From the NCBI GenBank assembly GCA_029338835.1, contig JAQYBD010000106.1, positions 1-64,000 on the forward strand: a stretch of DNA of 64,000 bases, written 5' to 3'. Below, in pieces: positions 1 through 8,677 of the stretch; positions within the stretch are counted from its first letter, which is position 1, and each line of letters opens with the position of its first letter. The notes beneath the pieces are model-generated. The model was not told the DNA's origin and made no database searches. It saw only the letters and a program-made list of their open reading frames with translations. The position numbers were made by a program, and so were the translations under genes. The stretch is from Selenomonadaceae bacterium. GTDB lineage: Bacteria > Bacillota > Negativicutes > Selenomonadales > Selenomonadaceae.

Positions 1-714
1 TGGTATATCGAACTCACGAAGGCACGCCTCTACGACAAGGAGAACGAGCGCGCCAAGAATACGGCACTCTATGTCCTCTCGTATGTCCTCGAGCATACGC
101 TGCGCCTGCTGCATCCGTTCATGCCGTTCCTCACGGAGGAAATCTGGCAGAAGGTGCCGCATGATGAGAAATTCAAGAGCATCATGATCGCTGATTGGCC
201 GACGGATAACGGCAAACTGGTCAATGAGGCTGCTGAGGCTCATATGACGGCCATCATGGAGACCATCAAGACGGTCCGCAACCTGCGCGCCGAGGTCGGT
301 GCAGCTCCGGGACACAAGAGCGAGGTCATGCTCCACTTCACGGAGAGCAGCCTGCGTCCGGTCTTCGCGGAGAACGAGGGCTATCTCAAGGCCTTGGCTG
401 CTGCTGAACCGGTCACGCTGCTTGCAGATGATGCCGAGAAGCCGGAGAACGCCATGGCTGGCGTCGTCGGCGGTGTCGAGATCTATCTGCCGCTCAAGGG
501 TCTCATCGATGTTGAGAAGGAGACGGCCCGCCTGCAGAAGGAACTCGACAAGCTCGAGAAAGAGATAGGGCGCCTTTCCGGCAAGCTCAGCAATGAGGGC
601 TTCCTCAAGAAAGCTCCGGAGGCTGTCGTCGCCAAGGAGCGCGAGAAGCTTGCAGGTTATGAGGAGAAGAAACAGGCGGTGGAGGGCCGCATCCAGGACC
701 TCGCCAAGCTTTGA
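1..714 (+). CDS. valS: Valyl-tRNA synthetase, C-terminal part (5' truncated)
   Basis: The frame is open from base 1 to TGA at 712-714, leaving 237 C-terminal residues; the catalytic Rossmann domain lies outside the window. The visible part holds the end of the anticodon-binding domain (residues around HPFMPFLTEEIWQ) and a terminal Lys/Glu-rich helical stretch (about 165-235) that fits the valyl-tRNA synthetase tRNA-binding coiled-coil arm. The enzyme charges tRNA-Val with valine in the cytoplasm. folC follows after 18 bases, so the two are probably cotranscribed. The family call is secure because both the HPFMPF..EE.W motif and the coiled-coil tail are characteristic of ValS. Confidence 0.95.
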   Translation, partial: WYIELTKARLYDKENERAKNTALYVLSYVLEHTLRLLHPFMPFLTEEIWQKVPHDEKFKSIMIADWPTDNGKLVNEAAEAHMTAIMETIKTVRNLRAEVGAAPGHKSEVMLHFTESSLRPVFAENEGYLKALAAAEPVTLLADDAEKPENAMAGVVGGVEIYLPLKGLIDVEKETARLQKELDKLEKEIGRLSGKLSNEGFLKKAPEAVVAKEREKLAGYEEKKQAVEGRIQDLAKL

Positions 715-732
715 GAAACGGAGCGACGTGAT

Positions 733-2037
733 ATGAATTATCAGGAAGCCATTTCCTATCTGGAAGGGCTGAAGATTTTTGGCATCCGGCTCGGACTCAG
801 CCGCATTACCAGGCTTTTGGAACTCCTCGGTGAACCGCAGGACCGTTACCGTACCATCCATGTGACGGGGACGAATGGCAAAGGCTCTGTCTCTGCCATG
901 CTTGAAGGAATCCTGCGCCGCAGCGGCATCCATACGGGCTTCTACAGCTCGCCGCATCTCGTTTCGTATACGGAACGCATCCGGGTCGATGGTCAGGCCA
1001 TCAGTGAGCAGGAGTTTGCGGATGGGATCGCGCTCATCCGCGAAAAGGCGGAGCAGATGGTGGCGGAGGGCGATGAATGCCCGACGCAATTCGAGGTCCT
1101 GACGGCACTGGGTTTTTACTATTTTGCCAAGTGCCAGGTCGAATACGCGGTCATTGAGGTAGGACTCGGCGGTACGCTCGATTCGACGAATGTCATTACG
1201 CCGGAGGTGTCGGTCATCACGAATGTCACGTTCGAGCATGCCGACAAGCTCGGCGGTACGATAAGCAGCATTGCGGAGAATAAGGCGGGCATCATCAAAG
1301 AAGGTGTGCCCGTGGTCACGGCCGCTGCCGATGAACCGCTTGCCATCATCCGCAAGCGCGCAGAGGAGAAGAATGCGGATATCTTTGTGGCTGGTGAGGA
1401 TTTTGCTTCGCGTTTCCTTTCCTGCGATGGACGCACCCAGACTCTCGAATTCACCTCAGAACTCCTGGGCGTCGTCAAAGAGCCGTATGAACTCCATCTG
1501 CTGGGACGTCATCAGGTGGAGAATAGCTCGCTGGCGGTCATGACCAGCATGCTGCTGCACAACATAGATGAACGCATCACCATGACATGCGTGCGCGAGG
1601 CCCTGCGGCTGGTGAGCTGGCCGGCTCGTTTTGAACTCATCGAGCTTGCCGGACAGAAGGTCCTCATCGATGGCGCGCACAATCCGGCAGGCATGCGCGT
1701 GCTGCGCGACAGCTTGGATGATATTTTCCCAGCCGAGCCGCGTGTCCTGCTGCTTGGCATCCTCAAAGACAAGGACATTGATGCGATGCTCGATATCCTG
1801 CTGCGCCCCACGGATACGGTCGTGGTAACCATGCCGCAGTCTGAGCGCGCCGATACGGCGGACGATTTGCTGCGTCGCGTGGCGCCTTATGTCCAGCATG
1901 TCGAGGCCTTTGCGGACAATCGCGAGGCTCTGCGGCGTGCGTTGGAACTCGCGAATAAGGAGCGCCTCCTCGTCATTGCCGGGTCTCTGTACCTGGTCGG
2001 CGGGGTGCGCCAGATGCTGCTCGCACGAAAGGAATGA
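733..2037 (+). CDS. folC: Folylpolyglutamate synthase / dihydrofolate synthase
   Basis: 434 residues, usual length for FolC. It adds L-glutamate to dihydropteroate or reduced folates with ATP in the cytoplasm. The Mur-ligase-type P-loop TGTNGKGS lies near residues 45-52, followed by the SSPHL and ERI elements typical of FolC and the central GLGGTLDSTN segment; the C-terminal Mur ligase domain carries DGAHNPAG. The start ATG at 733 follows a GGAGCGACGTGAT stretch in the 18-base gap after valS. The next gene begins 4 bases after the stop, indicating a tight operon valS-folC-ligase-rex. Confidence 0.95.
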   Translation: MNYQEAISYLEGLKIFGIRLGLSRITRLLELLGEPQDRYRTIHVTGTNGKGSVSAMLEGILRRSGIHTGFYSSPHLVSYTERIRVDGQAISEQEFADGIALIREKAEQMVAEGDECPTQFEVLTALGFYYFAKCQVEYAVIEVGLGGTLDSTNVITPEVSVITNVTFEHADKLGGTISSIAENKAGIIKEGVPVVTAAADEPLAIIRKRAEEKNADIFVAGEDFASRFLSCDGRTQTLEFTSELLGVVKEPYELHLLGRHQVENSSLAVMTSMLLHNIDERITMTCVREALRLVSWPARFELIELAGQKVLIDGAHNPAGMRVLRDSLDDIFPAEPRVLLLGILKDKDIDAMLDILLRPTDTVVVTMPQSERADTADDLLRRVAPYVQHVEAFADNREALRRALELANKERLLVIAGSLYLVGGVRQMLLARKE

Positions 2038-2041
2038 GGTC

Positions 2042-4012
2042 ATGGAGGAGAATCAGACATCTGCACACATCCGTCAGAAACGCCGTGCCATCCTGCAGGA
2101 ACGCCGCCGACGCCGTCTGAGGGTCATTGCCTGGTACGGCCTGCTGGCCGAGGTTTTCCTGCTGCCGCTCTCACCGGGGGCAGCGACATTTGCCCTTCTG
2201 GTTGCGAGCCTTGCCACGGGGCTTCGTCTCTGGAAAGATGAGTCGTTCTCTTTCCGTCACCTGCCCTTTGATGTGCCGGCGATACTCTTTGTGGTCATCA
2301 GCGCGCTCTCGGTGCTGGCTTCGCCCAATCGGGCCTTCAGTTTCTACAATTATTACAATCTCGTCGGGGTCTATGTACTGACCTATCTCCTGGTCGGGCA
2401 GAATGTCCGTCAGGCGCAGCAGATGAAGACCATCTTGCGCGTGGCAGGTGTCTCTGCCGTCCTGGTCATCCTTTATGGATATTATCAGTTCCTGTTCGGC
2501 ATCGATATCAGCTCGATGAAATGGGTCGATGGCGATGCCTTCCCGGAACTGCGCAAGCGCGTATTCTCGACCTGGGAGAACCCCAATATCCTTGCTGGGT
2601 ATCTTGATATCGTCATCTGCCTGGCTTTCGGCCTGTTCATGCATGCCGGTACGCGCCGGAAACGCATGATGTTCGGCGCTTTCATGCTGGCGGCTGCGGC
2701 CTGCCTGGCCATGACGTATGCGCGTGGTGCCTGCCTGGTGATCGCGGTCATCCTGGCTGGCTACGGGGCGCTGAAGGACCGTCGCGTGCTGCTTGCCTGC
2801 CTGATCGTGGGGGCGCTCCTGCTCGCCGTGGATCCCGTCCTCTATGAGCGGCTGACCTCGGTCTTCACGAAAGTGGATACTTCGACGGAGATGCGTCTGG
2901 CATTCTGGGAAAGCACGGTGGCGATGATACAGGACCACCCGTTCCTGGGCATCGGCTGGGGCGCGTATTGGCTGGTTTATCCGGAATACGATTTTTACCT
3001 GCAGGGGGCAGATGTTCTCATTGTCCATGCCCACAATATCTATCTGAACTACATGGCAGAGATCGGCATCCCGGGAGCAGTGGCGTTTTTCTGGTTCTTT
3101 TTCGGCACGATGTTCCTGGCTCTGCACTTGCCTTTTGCCGGAGCGGAGAAAACAGAGGAACAGCGTTTGCTGCGCGGTTTGTCCCTTGGCTTGGGACTGG
3201 CTGTCTTGTCGGTGGCACTCAATGGCCTGACCGATGACCTGCTCTTCAATATCCCGTCGTCGATGGTTCTCTGGATGATGGCGGCATTCGTAGGAGCGTT
3301 GTCTTTCCTGAGTCAGCCGGATCCAGCCGGCAGCAGCTGCTGTTTCCATTTGCCGCGGGAGACGATGCGTGCCGTGGTTTCCAAGGCGTCCATCCTCTGG
3401 CAGCAGAAGGATACCGGGGAAAAATCTATGGCGGAAAAAGAGGAAAATACAGAAAAAACTACGCCCTCTGCCGAAAAAACAGAGGCACCTGTGCCAGAAA
3501 CTCCGGAAGTCACGGAAAAAACACCGAAAAAACAGCCAGAGCAGGTGGAGGAGACAGAGCATCCGGGCAGCATGACTCTTTCCGCCGATGATATCGCTGA
3601 ACTCGTCAAGGAAGCAACGGCTCTGCCGAACCATTCTCCTGCGCCGGAGATGACGGCAGGGGAAGAACAGGCGGGGGAGCCTGCCAGAAAAAACGAGGCG
3701 GAAGAGGCGTCCGAGGAGGAAGCGACGGAAGAGCCTGCCGCTTCCCCCGGGGAAAATACAGAGACTCCGGTCAAAGCTGCTCCTGCGCAGGTGCAGGACA
3801 TGGATGACGGAACTGCAGCACCTGCAGATGCAGAGCCTGCAGACAAAGAGGCAAAAGTCGGCGAAGCAGGGAAAAACCTTGATCCGCAGGCTGATGCCGA
3901 TAATGATAACGATGCAGACCTGCCTTTAAAGCAGCAAGCAAGCCATGATCAAGACAAACAGGAGGCAGATTCGCATGAAGGAACAGACAAGCATATCAAA
4001 AGCGACAATTGA
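2042..4012 (+). CDS. O-antigen ligase/polymerase-like membrane protein with long acidic C-terminal tail
   Basis: 656 residues from ATG 2042, which has AAGGAATGAGG just upstream; an in-frame extension to 1889 would run back into folC and is rejected. Residues about 25-455 form roughly a dozen hydrophobic segments with a Wzy_C-like extracytoplasmic loop (GIGWGAYW...HAHNIYLNYMAEIG), the pattern of O-antigen ligases/polymerases that handle lipid-linked glycans in the inner membrane. From about residue 463 the protein becomes a roughly 194-residue low-complexity tail rich in Glu, Ala, Pro, Asp and Thr, without hydrophobic segments. An in-frame ATG at 3428, after a weak GGGGAAA, could start the tail as a separate protein. 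The last 38 bases overlap rex. The glycan substrate cannot be told from sequence. Confidence 0.75.
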   Translation: MEENQTSAHIRQKRRAILQERRRRRLRVIAWYGLLAEVFLLPLSPGAATFALLVASLATGLRLWKDESFSFRHLPFDVPAILFVVISALSVLASPNRAFSFYNYYNLVGVYVLTYLLVGQNVRQAQQMKTILRVAGVSAVLVILYGYYQFLFGIDISSMKWVDGDAFPELRKRVFSTWENPNILAGYLDIVICLAFGLFMHAGTRRKRMMFGAFMLAAAACLAMTYARGACLVIAVILAGYGALKDRRVLLACLIVGALLLAVDPVLYERLTSVFTKVDTSTEMRLAFWESTVAMIQDHPFLGIGWGAYWLVYPEYDFYLQGADVLIVHAHNIYLNYMAEIGIPGAVAFFWFFFGTMFLALHLPFAGAEKTEEQRLLRGLSLGLGLAVLSVALNGLTDDLLFNIPSSMVLWMMAAFVGALSFLSQPDPAGSSCCFHLPRETMRAVVSKASILWQQKDTGEKSMAEKEENTEKTTPSAEKTEAPVPETPEVTEKTPKKQPEQVEETEHPGSMTLSADDIAELVKEATALPNHSPAPEMTAGEEQAGEPARKNEAEEASEEEATEEPAASPGENTETPVKAAPAQVQDMDDGTAAPADAEPADKEAKVGEAGKNLDPQADADNDNDADLPLKQQASHDQDKQEADSHEGTDKHIKSDN

Positions 4013-4604
4013 CCGCTTGCCGTTATATTTCCGTACCCTGCGGCTCGTCCAGGATGAGGGGCGGGATATCATTTCTTCCGAGGAACTCGGGCGACGTCTC
4101 GGCATCACCCCGGAGCAGATCCGCAAGGATCTTGCATCCTTCGGCCAGTTTGGCAAAAAGGGAGTCGGCTACTACGTCAACGAACTCAAGCGCAACGTAG
4201 GGGAGATCCTGGGACTCAACAACCATTGGAACATCGCCATCGTTGGCCTTGGCCACCTCGGTGCGGCTCTGGCCAACTACCAGAATTTCGTGACACTCGG
4301 CTTCAACCTTGTGGCTCTTTTTGATCAGGACCCGAATGTTATCGGCACGATTGTCAACCATGTCAAAGTGGATGACATCAAGCATCTGAAAGCAGTGGTC
4401 AAGGAACGCAATATCCAGATCGGCATCATCGCCGTTCCAGCGGCTTTTGCGCAGGGCGTGGCCGACCAGCTGGTCGATGCCGGCGTCAAGGGCATCTGGA
4501 ATTTTGCTCCCATCAAGATGAAGGTCCCCGATACGATGCATATTGTCAATGAGGATCTGTCCATCGGGCTCAGCAGCCTTTCTTACCACATCACGAGAAA
4601 GTGA
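3975..4604 (+). CDS. rex: Redox-sensing transcriptional repressor Rex
   Basis: 209 residues, normal for Rex. The N-terminal winged helix (about 1-80) contains the RLPLYFRTL and GVGYYVNEL segments of the family; residues about 85-205 form the Rossmann NADH-binding domain with GLGHLG and end in the swapped helix. Rex senses the NADH/NAD+ ratio and represses fermentation and respiration genes. ATG 3975 was chosen because AGGAGG precedes it and the protein then begins at the usual place; a longer start at 3945 adds unrelated residues. It overlaps the upstream membrane protein gene by 38 bases and is followed by a strong terminator. Confidence 0.95.
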   Translation: MKEQTSISKATIDRLPLYFRTLRLVQDEGRDIISSEELGRRLGITPEQIRKDLASFGQFGKKGVGYYVNELKRNVGEILGLNNHWNIAIVGLGHLGAALANYQNFVTLGFNLVALFDQDPNVIGTIVNHVKVDDIKHLKAVVKERNIQIGIIAVPAAFAQGVADQLVDAGVKGIWNFAPIKMKVPDTMHIVNEDLSIGLSSLSYHITRK

Positions 4605-4623
4605 ATATCGTCACGTAGTTATG

Positions 4624-4665
4624 GACGTGCCATCAATCGGACTGTATTGACGGCACGTCTTTTTC
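4624..4665 (+). terminator. Rho-independent terminator after rex
   Basis: GACGTGCCATCAAT (4624-4637) pairs with ATTGACGGCACGTC (4646-4659) with a single mismatch across an 8-base loop, followed by a T-rich run. It closes the valS-folC-ligase-rex unit and isolates it from the propionate operon. Confidence 0.9.
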
Positions 4666-4691
4666 GTGGTATTCTTAGGCATAGGGCATAA

Positions 4692-4738
4692 TTGATACAT
4701 AACAATACAATAATCTATGATTATAGACTATTGTTATG
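4692..4738 (+). promoter_or_regulatory. Promoter and palindromic operator of the propionate operon
   Basis: A TTGATA element (4692-4697) and TATGAT (4716-4721) are 18 bases apart and fit a sigma-A promoter. The -10 sits inside nested inverted repeats: CATAACAATA (4698-4707) against TATTGTTATG (4729-4738), a perfect 10-base match, and inside it TCTAT/ATAGA (4714-4718/4723-4727). A repressor bound here would cover the -10. The half-sites run ACAA...TTGT, opposite to the usual Rex box, so Rex is not assumed. Confidence 0.6.
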
Positions 4739-4870
4739 ATAACCTTGCGTTATAATTTTCTCAAACTCGTGTTTGTGGAATGACCAGGGTGCAGAGCGTT
4801 GCTGTATCGTATCCATGCTTTTACCGTTTTTTTGAAGGGGAATCCTGATATCGATGGGGGAGGTTTTCCG

Positions 4871-6370
4871 ATGATTGATATTCTCGATCGCGTGCGTAAC
4901 AAATCGCTCCAGGAGAAGATCGTGACAGCCGAAGAAGCCGCCGCGTTCATCAAACCTGGCATGAATGTTGCGACAAGCGGATTCACGGCTTCTGCTTATC
5001 CGAAAGCTGTGCCGGTTGCTCTGGCAGAGCGCATGAAGAAAGAGCCGTTTACGATTAATTTGTGGACAGGTGCATCGACGGGGCCGGAACTTGATGATGT
5101 CCTGGCTTCGGTCCATGGCATCAAGAAGCGTTTGCCATATCAGACCGATAAAGTGCTCCGCAGCGAGATCAATGATGGTTCGGTTGATTATCTTGATCTT
5201 CATCTTTCTGAATCCGCACAGCTGAGCCGTTGCGGCTACCTCGGCAAGATCGATGTAGCCATCGTTGAGGCTTGCGCAATCACGGAAGAAGGCAACATCA
5301 TTCCGACGACTTCGCTCGGCAATGCTGCTTCGTATGTGCAGTCGGCAGATACGGTTATCGTAGAAGTCAATGTTTCCCAGCCGCTCGAGCTCGAAGGCAT
5401 GCATGATGTCTACATCCCGCTGGATCCGCCAAACCGCCTGCCAATCCCGATCGTCAAGGCTGATGACCGTGTCGGCACGCCGTATATCCCGTGTACGCCG
5501 GAGAAGATCAAATACATCGTGCCTTGCGATGTCAAGGATCACACGCGTTCGCTGTCGGCCATCGATGAGAATTCCAAGAAGATGTCGGCTTTCACGCTGG
5601 ATTTCCTGCAGAAGGAGATTGAAGCTGGACGCATGCCGAAGAACCTGCTGCCGCTGCAGTCCGGTGTCGGCAACGTCGCCAATGCTGTCATCGCCGGCTT
5701 CGTTGATTCGGATCTCAAGGATCTGACGGTATATACGGAAGTCATCCAGGATGGCATGCTGGATCTCATTGATGCAGGCAAGCTGAACTTTGCTTCCGGT
5801 ACGGCGTTCTCCCCGTCTCCGGAGGGTCTCGCACGCTTCTACAAGGATGTGGCCAAGTACAAGAAATACCTGCTGCTGCGTCCGGAAGAAGTTTCGAACA
5901 GCCCGGAAGTTGTCCATCGTCTCGGCGTCATCGCCATGAATACGGCTATCGAAGTCGATATCTATGGCAACGTCAACTCCACGCACATCACGGGTACGAA
6001 GATGATGAACGGTATCGGCGGCAGCGGCGATTTCGCACGCAACGCATACCTGACGATCTTCTACACGCCTTCGGTCGCAAAAGACGGCAAGATTTCTTCC
6101 GTTGTACCGTTCTGCTCGCATATCGACCACACGGAACACGATGTCGATATCATCATCACGGAGCAGGGCATTGCCGATCTGCGCGGCAAAGCTCCGCGCG
6201 AGCGTGCGCTTGAGATCATCAACAACTGTGCGCATCCGGATTACCGTGATCGCCTGCTCGATTACTTCCAGCGCGCCGATGCCGCTACCAAACACAATCA
6301 TACGCCGCATATCCTCGAGGAAGCATTCTCGTTCCATGAGAAGTTCCTGAAGGATGGCTCGATGAAATAA
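4871..6370 (+). CDS. Succinate/propionate (acetyl-CoA hydrolase family) CoA-transferase
   Basis: 499 residues, matching the Cat1/ScpC/AarC branch of the acetyl-CoA hydrolase/transferase family. In this context it probably moves CoA from propionyl-CoA (or acetyl-CoA) to succinate, giving succinyl-CoA for the mutase and releasing propionate. The conserved stretch NTAIEVDIYGNVNSTH contains the Glu expected to form the glutamyl-CoA intermediate, followed by the glycine-rich NGIGGSGDFARNAY element. ATG 4871 follows GGGGGAGG; the upstream ATG-like extension to 4799 lacks a binding site. It is the first gene after the operator-containing promoter and precedes the mutase by 63 bases. Acyl donor specificity is inferred from position. 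Confidence 0.88.
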   Translation: MIDILDRVRNKSLQEKIVTAEEAAAFIKPGMNVATSGFTASAYPKAVPVALAERMKKEPFTINLWTGASTGPELDDVLASVHGIKKRLPYQTDKVLRSEINDGSVDYLDLHLSESAQLSRCGYLGKIDVAIVEACAITEEGNIIPTTSLGNAASYVQSADTVIVEVNVSQPLELEGMHDVYIPLDPPNRLPIPIVKADDRVGTPYIPCTPEKIKYIVPCDVKDHTRSLSAIDENSKKMSAFTLDFLQKEIEAGRMPKNLLPLQSGVGNVANAVIAGFVDSDLKDLTVYTEVIQDGMLDLIDAGKLNFASGTAFSPSPEGLARFYKDVAKYKKYLLLRPEEVSNSPEVVHRLGVIAMNTAIEVDIYGNVNSTHITGTKMMNGIGGSGDFARNAYLTIFYTPSVAKDGKISSVVPFCSHIDHTEHDVDIIITEQGIADLRGKAPRERALEIINNCAHPDYRDRLLDYFQRADAATKHNHTPHILEEAFSFHEKFLKDGSMK

Positions 6371-6433
6371 GTCTTCATCTCAACATAAAATATATAGAGA
6401 ATGAACTGAATGAAGTCAGGAGGATTTTCCATT

Positions 6434-8083
6434 ATGAGCAATGATAAGATCCAGGCTGAGCTTGACAAATACAAAGCCAGCGTTGAAAAAGCAATCGCCC
6501 GCTTCCCGGAGCGTCCGCATCTTCCGGAGCAGCGCCTCTATACGCCGCTCGATATCAAAGATGAGGACTATGCAGAGGAACTCAGCTTCCCGGGCGTTTA
6601 TCCGTATACGCGCGGCGTACAGCCGACGATGTATCGCGGCCGTTTCTGGACGATGCGCATGTATGCAGGTTTCTCGACGGCTGAGGAATCCAACAAGCGT
6701 TATCGCATGCTGATCGAGAACGGCGCAACGGGCCTTTCCTGCGCATTCGACCTGCCGACGCAGATCGGTTACGATTCCACGGATCCGATTTCGGAAGGCG
6801 AAGTCGGTAAAGTCGGTGTTGCCATCGATTCGCTGGCTGATATGGAGACGCTGTTCGACAAGATTGATCTGGGCAAGGTTTCCACTTCCATGACGATCAA
6901 TGCACCGGCTTCGGTCCTGCTCGCCATGTACATCGCTGTTGCTGAGAAGCAGGGTGTTCCGGCTGATCAGCTGCGCGGCACGATCCAGAACGATATCCTC
7001 AAGGAGTATGCGGCTCGTGGCACGTACATCTTCCCGCCGCGTCCTTCGATGCGTCTGATCACGAACATCTTTGAATATTGCTCGAAGTACGTACCGAAAT
7101 GGAATACGATCTCCATTTCCGGTTACCATATCCGTGAGGCTGGTTCGACGGCTGCACAGGAAATCGCTTTCACGATTGCTGATGGTATCGCTTACTGCGA
7201 AGCAGCACTCAAGGCTGGCCTCCACATCGATGATTTCGCTGGCCGTCTCTCCTTCTTCTGGAATGCACACAACAACGTCCTCGAGGAAGTTGCGAAGTTC
7301 CGTGCTTCCCGCCGCATCTGGGCCAAGGTCATGAAAGAGCGCTTCCATGCTCAGAAAGACAAGTCCATGAAACTGCGCTTCCATACGCAGACGGCTGGTT
7401 CCATGCTGACGGCTCAGCAGCCGAACAACAACATCGTCCGCGTTGCACTGCAGACGGCCGCTGCTGTCATGGGTGGCACGCAGTCCCTGCACACGAACTC
7501 CCGCGATGAGGCACTTGCTCTGCCGACGCAGGAATCCGTTACGATTGCTCTGCGCACGCAGCAGATCGTTGCTTATGAAAGCGGCCTGGCTGACGTCATC
7601 GATCCGCTGGCTGGTTCCTACTATGTCGAGGCTATGACGAATAAGATCGAAGCTGAGGCTTGGGACTACATCAAGAAGATCGATGAGATGGGCGGTGCTG
7701 TTGCTGCTATCGAGAAGGGCTATATCCAGAAGGAAATCCAGGATAGTGCCTACAAGTGGCAGATGGATGTTGAATCCGGCGCTCGTACGATTGTCGGTGT
7801 CAACAAGTTCCAGATGGAAAATGAAGAACCTCCAAAAGACCTGCTGAAGGTTGATGAAGCTGTCGGCGAGCGCCAGAAGGCTAAAGTCGAAGCCATGAAG
7901 GCAAAACGCGACAATGAAGCAGTCAAAGCTGCTCTGGCTGACCTCAAGGCTGCCTGCGAGGATGAGAAGGAGAACCTCATGCCGCATATCCTGGCTGCTG
8001 TCAAGACGTATGCAACGCTCGGCGAAATCTGCAATGTCATGCGTGAAGTATTCGGCGAGTACGAAGCACACGTCAGCCTCTAA
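6434..8083 (+). CDS. Methylmalonyl-CoA mutase, large (substrate-binding) subunit
   Basis: 549 residues forming the substrate-binding TIM barrel of an acyl-CoA mutase but without the B12-binding domain, which is encoded by the next gene. The signature [20 protein letters not shown] near residues 55-75 and the LPTQIGYDS motif identify the methylmalonyl-CoA type rather than the isobutyryl type. It interconverts succinyl-CoA and (R)-methylmalonyl-CoA. The start ATG 6434 follows AGGAGG at 6419-6424. This split arrangement differs from the fused two-chain enzymes of Propionibacterium and resembles the archaeal-type separate subunits. Cotranscribed with its small subunit, meaB and the epimerase. Confidence 0.93.
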   Translation: MSNDKIQAELDKYKASVEKAIARFPERPHLPEQRLYTPLDIKDEDYAEELSFPGVYPYTRGVQPTMYRGRFWTMRMYAGFSTAEESNKRYRMLIENGATGLSCAFDLPTQIGYDSTDPISEGEVGKVGVAIDSLADMETLFDKIDLGKVSTSMTINAPASVLLAMYIAVAEKQGVPADQLRGTIQNDILKEYAARGTYIFPPRPSMRLITNIFEYCSKYVPKWNTISISGYHIREAGSTAAQEIAFTIADGIAYCEAALKAGLHIDDFAGRLSFFWNAHNNVLEEVAKFRASRRIWAKVMKERFHAQKDKSMKLRFHTQTAGSMLTAQQPNNNIVRVALQTAAAVMGGTQSLHTNSRDEALALPTQESVTIALRTQQIVAYESGLADVIDPLAGSYYVEAMTNKIEAEAWDYIKKIDEMGGAVAAIEKGYIQKEIQDSAYKWQMDVESGARTIVGVNKFQMENEEPPKDLLKVDEAVGERQKAKVEAMKAKRDNEAVKAALADLKAACEDEKENLMPHILAAVKTYATLGEICNVMREVFGEYEAHVSL

Positions 8084-8151
8084 GAGCTGTCATCTGCTGC
8101 AGGAATCTTGCATATACATATCGTTTCGTGCGATAGTTTGGAGGAATCGAA

Positions 8152-8547
8152 ATGGAAAAGAAGATCAGAGTATTAGTTGCTAAACCGGGTCTTGATGGTC
8201 ATGACCGCGGAGCAAAAGTCGTTGCCCGCGCTCTGCGCGATGCTGGCTTTGAGGTTATCTACACGGGCCTGCGCCAGACGCCGGAACAGATTGCTGAAGC
8301 TGCTCTGCAGGAAGATGTCAATGTCATTGCCATGAGCATTCTCTCGGGTGCGCATGGACATCTCTTCCCGAAAGTCGTTGACCTCGTCCGCAAAGAGGGC
8401 ATGAATGATGTCCTGATCATCGGCGGCGGCGTTATCCCTGAGACCGATATCCCGGCTCTCAAAGAGGCTGGTATTGCTGAGGTATTCACGCCGGGCACGC
8501 CGACGGGCGATGTTGTCAAGTTCATCCAAGAGCATGTAAAAGCGTAA
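8152..8547 (+). CDS. Methylmalonyl-CoA mutase, cobalamin-binding small subunit
   Basis: 131 residues, almost exactly one B12-binding domain. The lower axial ligand motif DGHDRG (D15-x-H17-x-x-G20) is present, followed by the SxL element (SILSGAH) and the GGG nucleotide-tail loop (IIGGGVIP). It binds adenosylcobalamin base-off/His-on and pairs with the large subunit encoded 68 bases upstream. ATG 8152 has GGAGGAATCGAA before it. A hairpin lies directly downstream before meaB. Confidence 0.95.
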   Translation: MEKKIRVLVAKPGLDGHDRGAKVVARALRDAGFEVIYTGLRQTPEQIAEAALQEDVNVIAMSILSGAHGHLFPKVVDLVRKEGMNDVLIIGGGVIPETDIPALKEAGIAEVFTPGTPTGDVVKFIQEHVKA

Positions 8548-8552
8548 GCAAA

Positions 8553-8604
8553 AGTGTTGGGAGCCTGGGGCCTGAGGGAATCTTGGCCCCTTGCTGCCAA
8601 CACT
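8553..8604 (+). terminator. Hairpin inside the mutase operon, possible attenuator
   Basis: Outer arms AGTGTTGG (8553-8560) and CCAACACT (8597-8604) enclose inner arms GGGGCC (8567-8572) and GGCCCC (8585-8590). Only a short ATTTTATT run follows, so termination is likely partial. It sits between the small mutase subunit and meaB and could lower expression of the downstream chaperone or protect the upstream mRNA end. Confidence 0.5.
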
Positions 8605-8677
8605 ATTTTATTGCCAACGTTTGTCAACAAATCGCATATAGGTGGTTGACGTTCAAAAAGAGAAAGGTGGTGGAGTC

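Noticed and set aside
1889-2041. 51-residue extension of the ligase-like protein into folC
   Set aside because: It reads folC out of frame; the ATG at 2042 has a ribosome binding site.
4698-4738. Rex box at the propionate promoter
   Set aside because: The repeat has ACAA...TTGT polarity with a wide spacer, not the compact TTGTGA...TCACAA form; kept as an unassigned operator.
4721-6337. 538-codon minus-strand ORF opposite the CoA-transferase gene
   Set aside because: Antisense shadow: the strongly biased plus-strand codons avoid those that read as stops in reverse. The plus-strand protein is a clear family member.
6416-8071. 551-codon minus-strand ORF opposite the mutase large subunit
   Set aside because: Same antisense artefact of codon bias in a highly expressed gene; no ribosome binding site and Ser/Arg/Leu/Ile-skewed composition.
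8084-8151. Cobalamin riboswitch in the mutase operon
   Set aside because: Neither the operon leader nor the intergenic gaps show the conserved B12-box pattern, and the gaps are too short.
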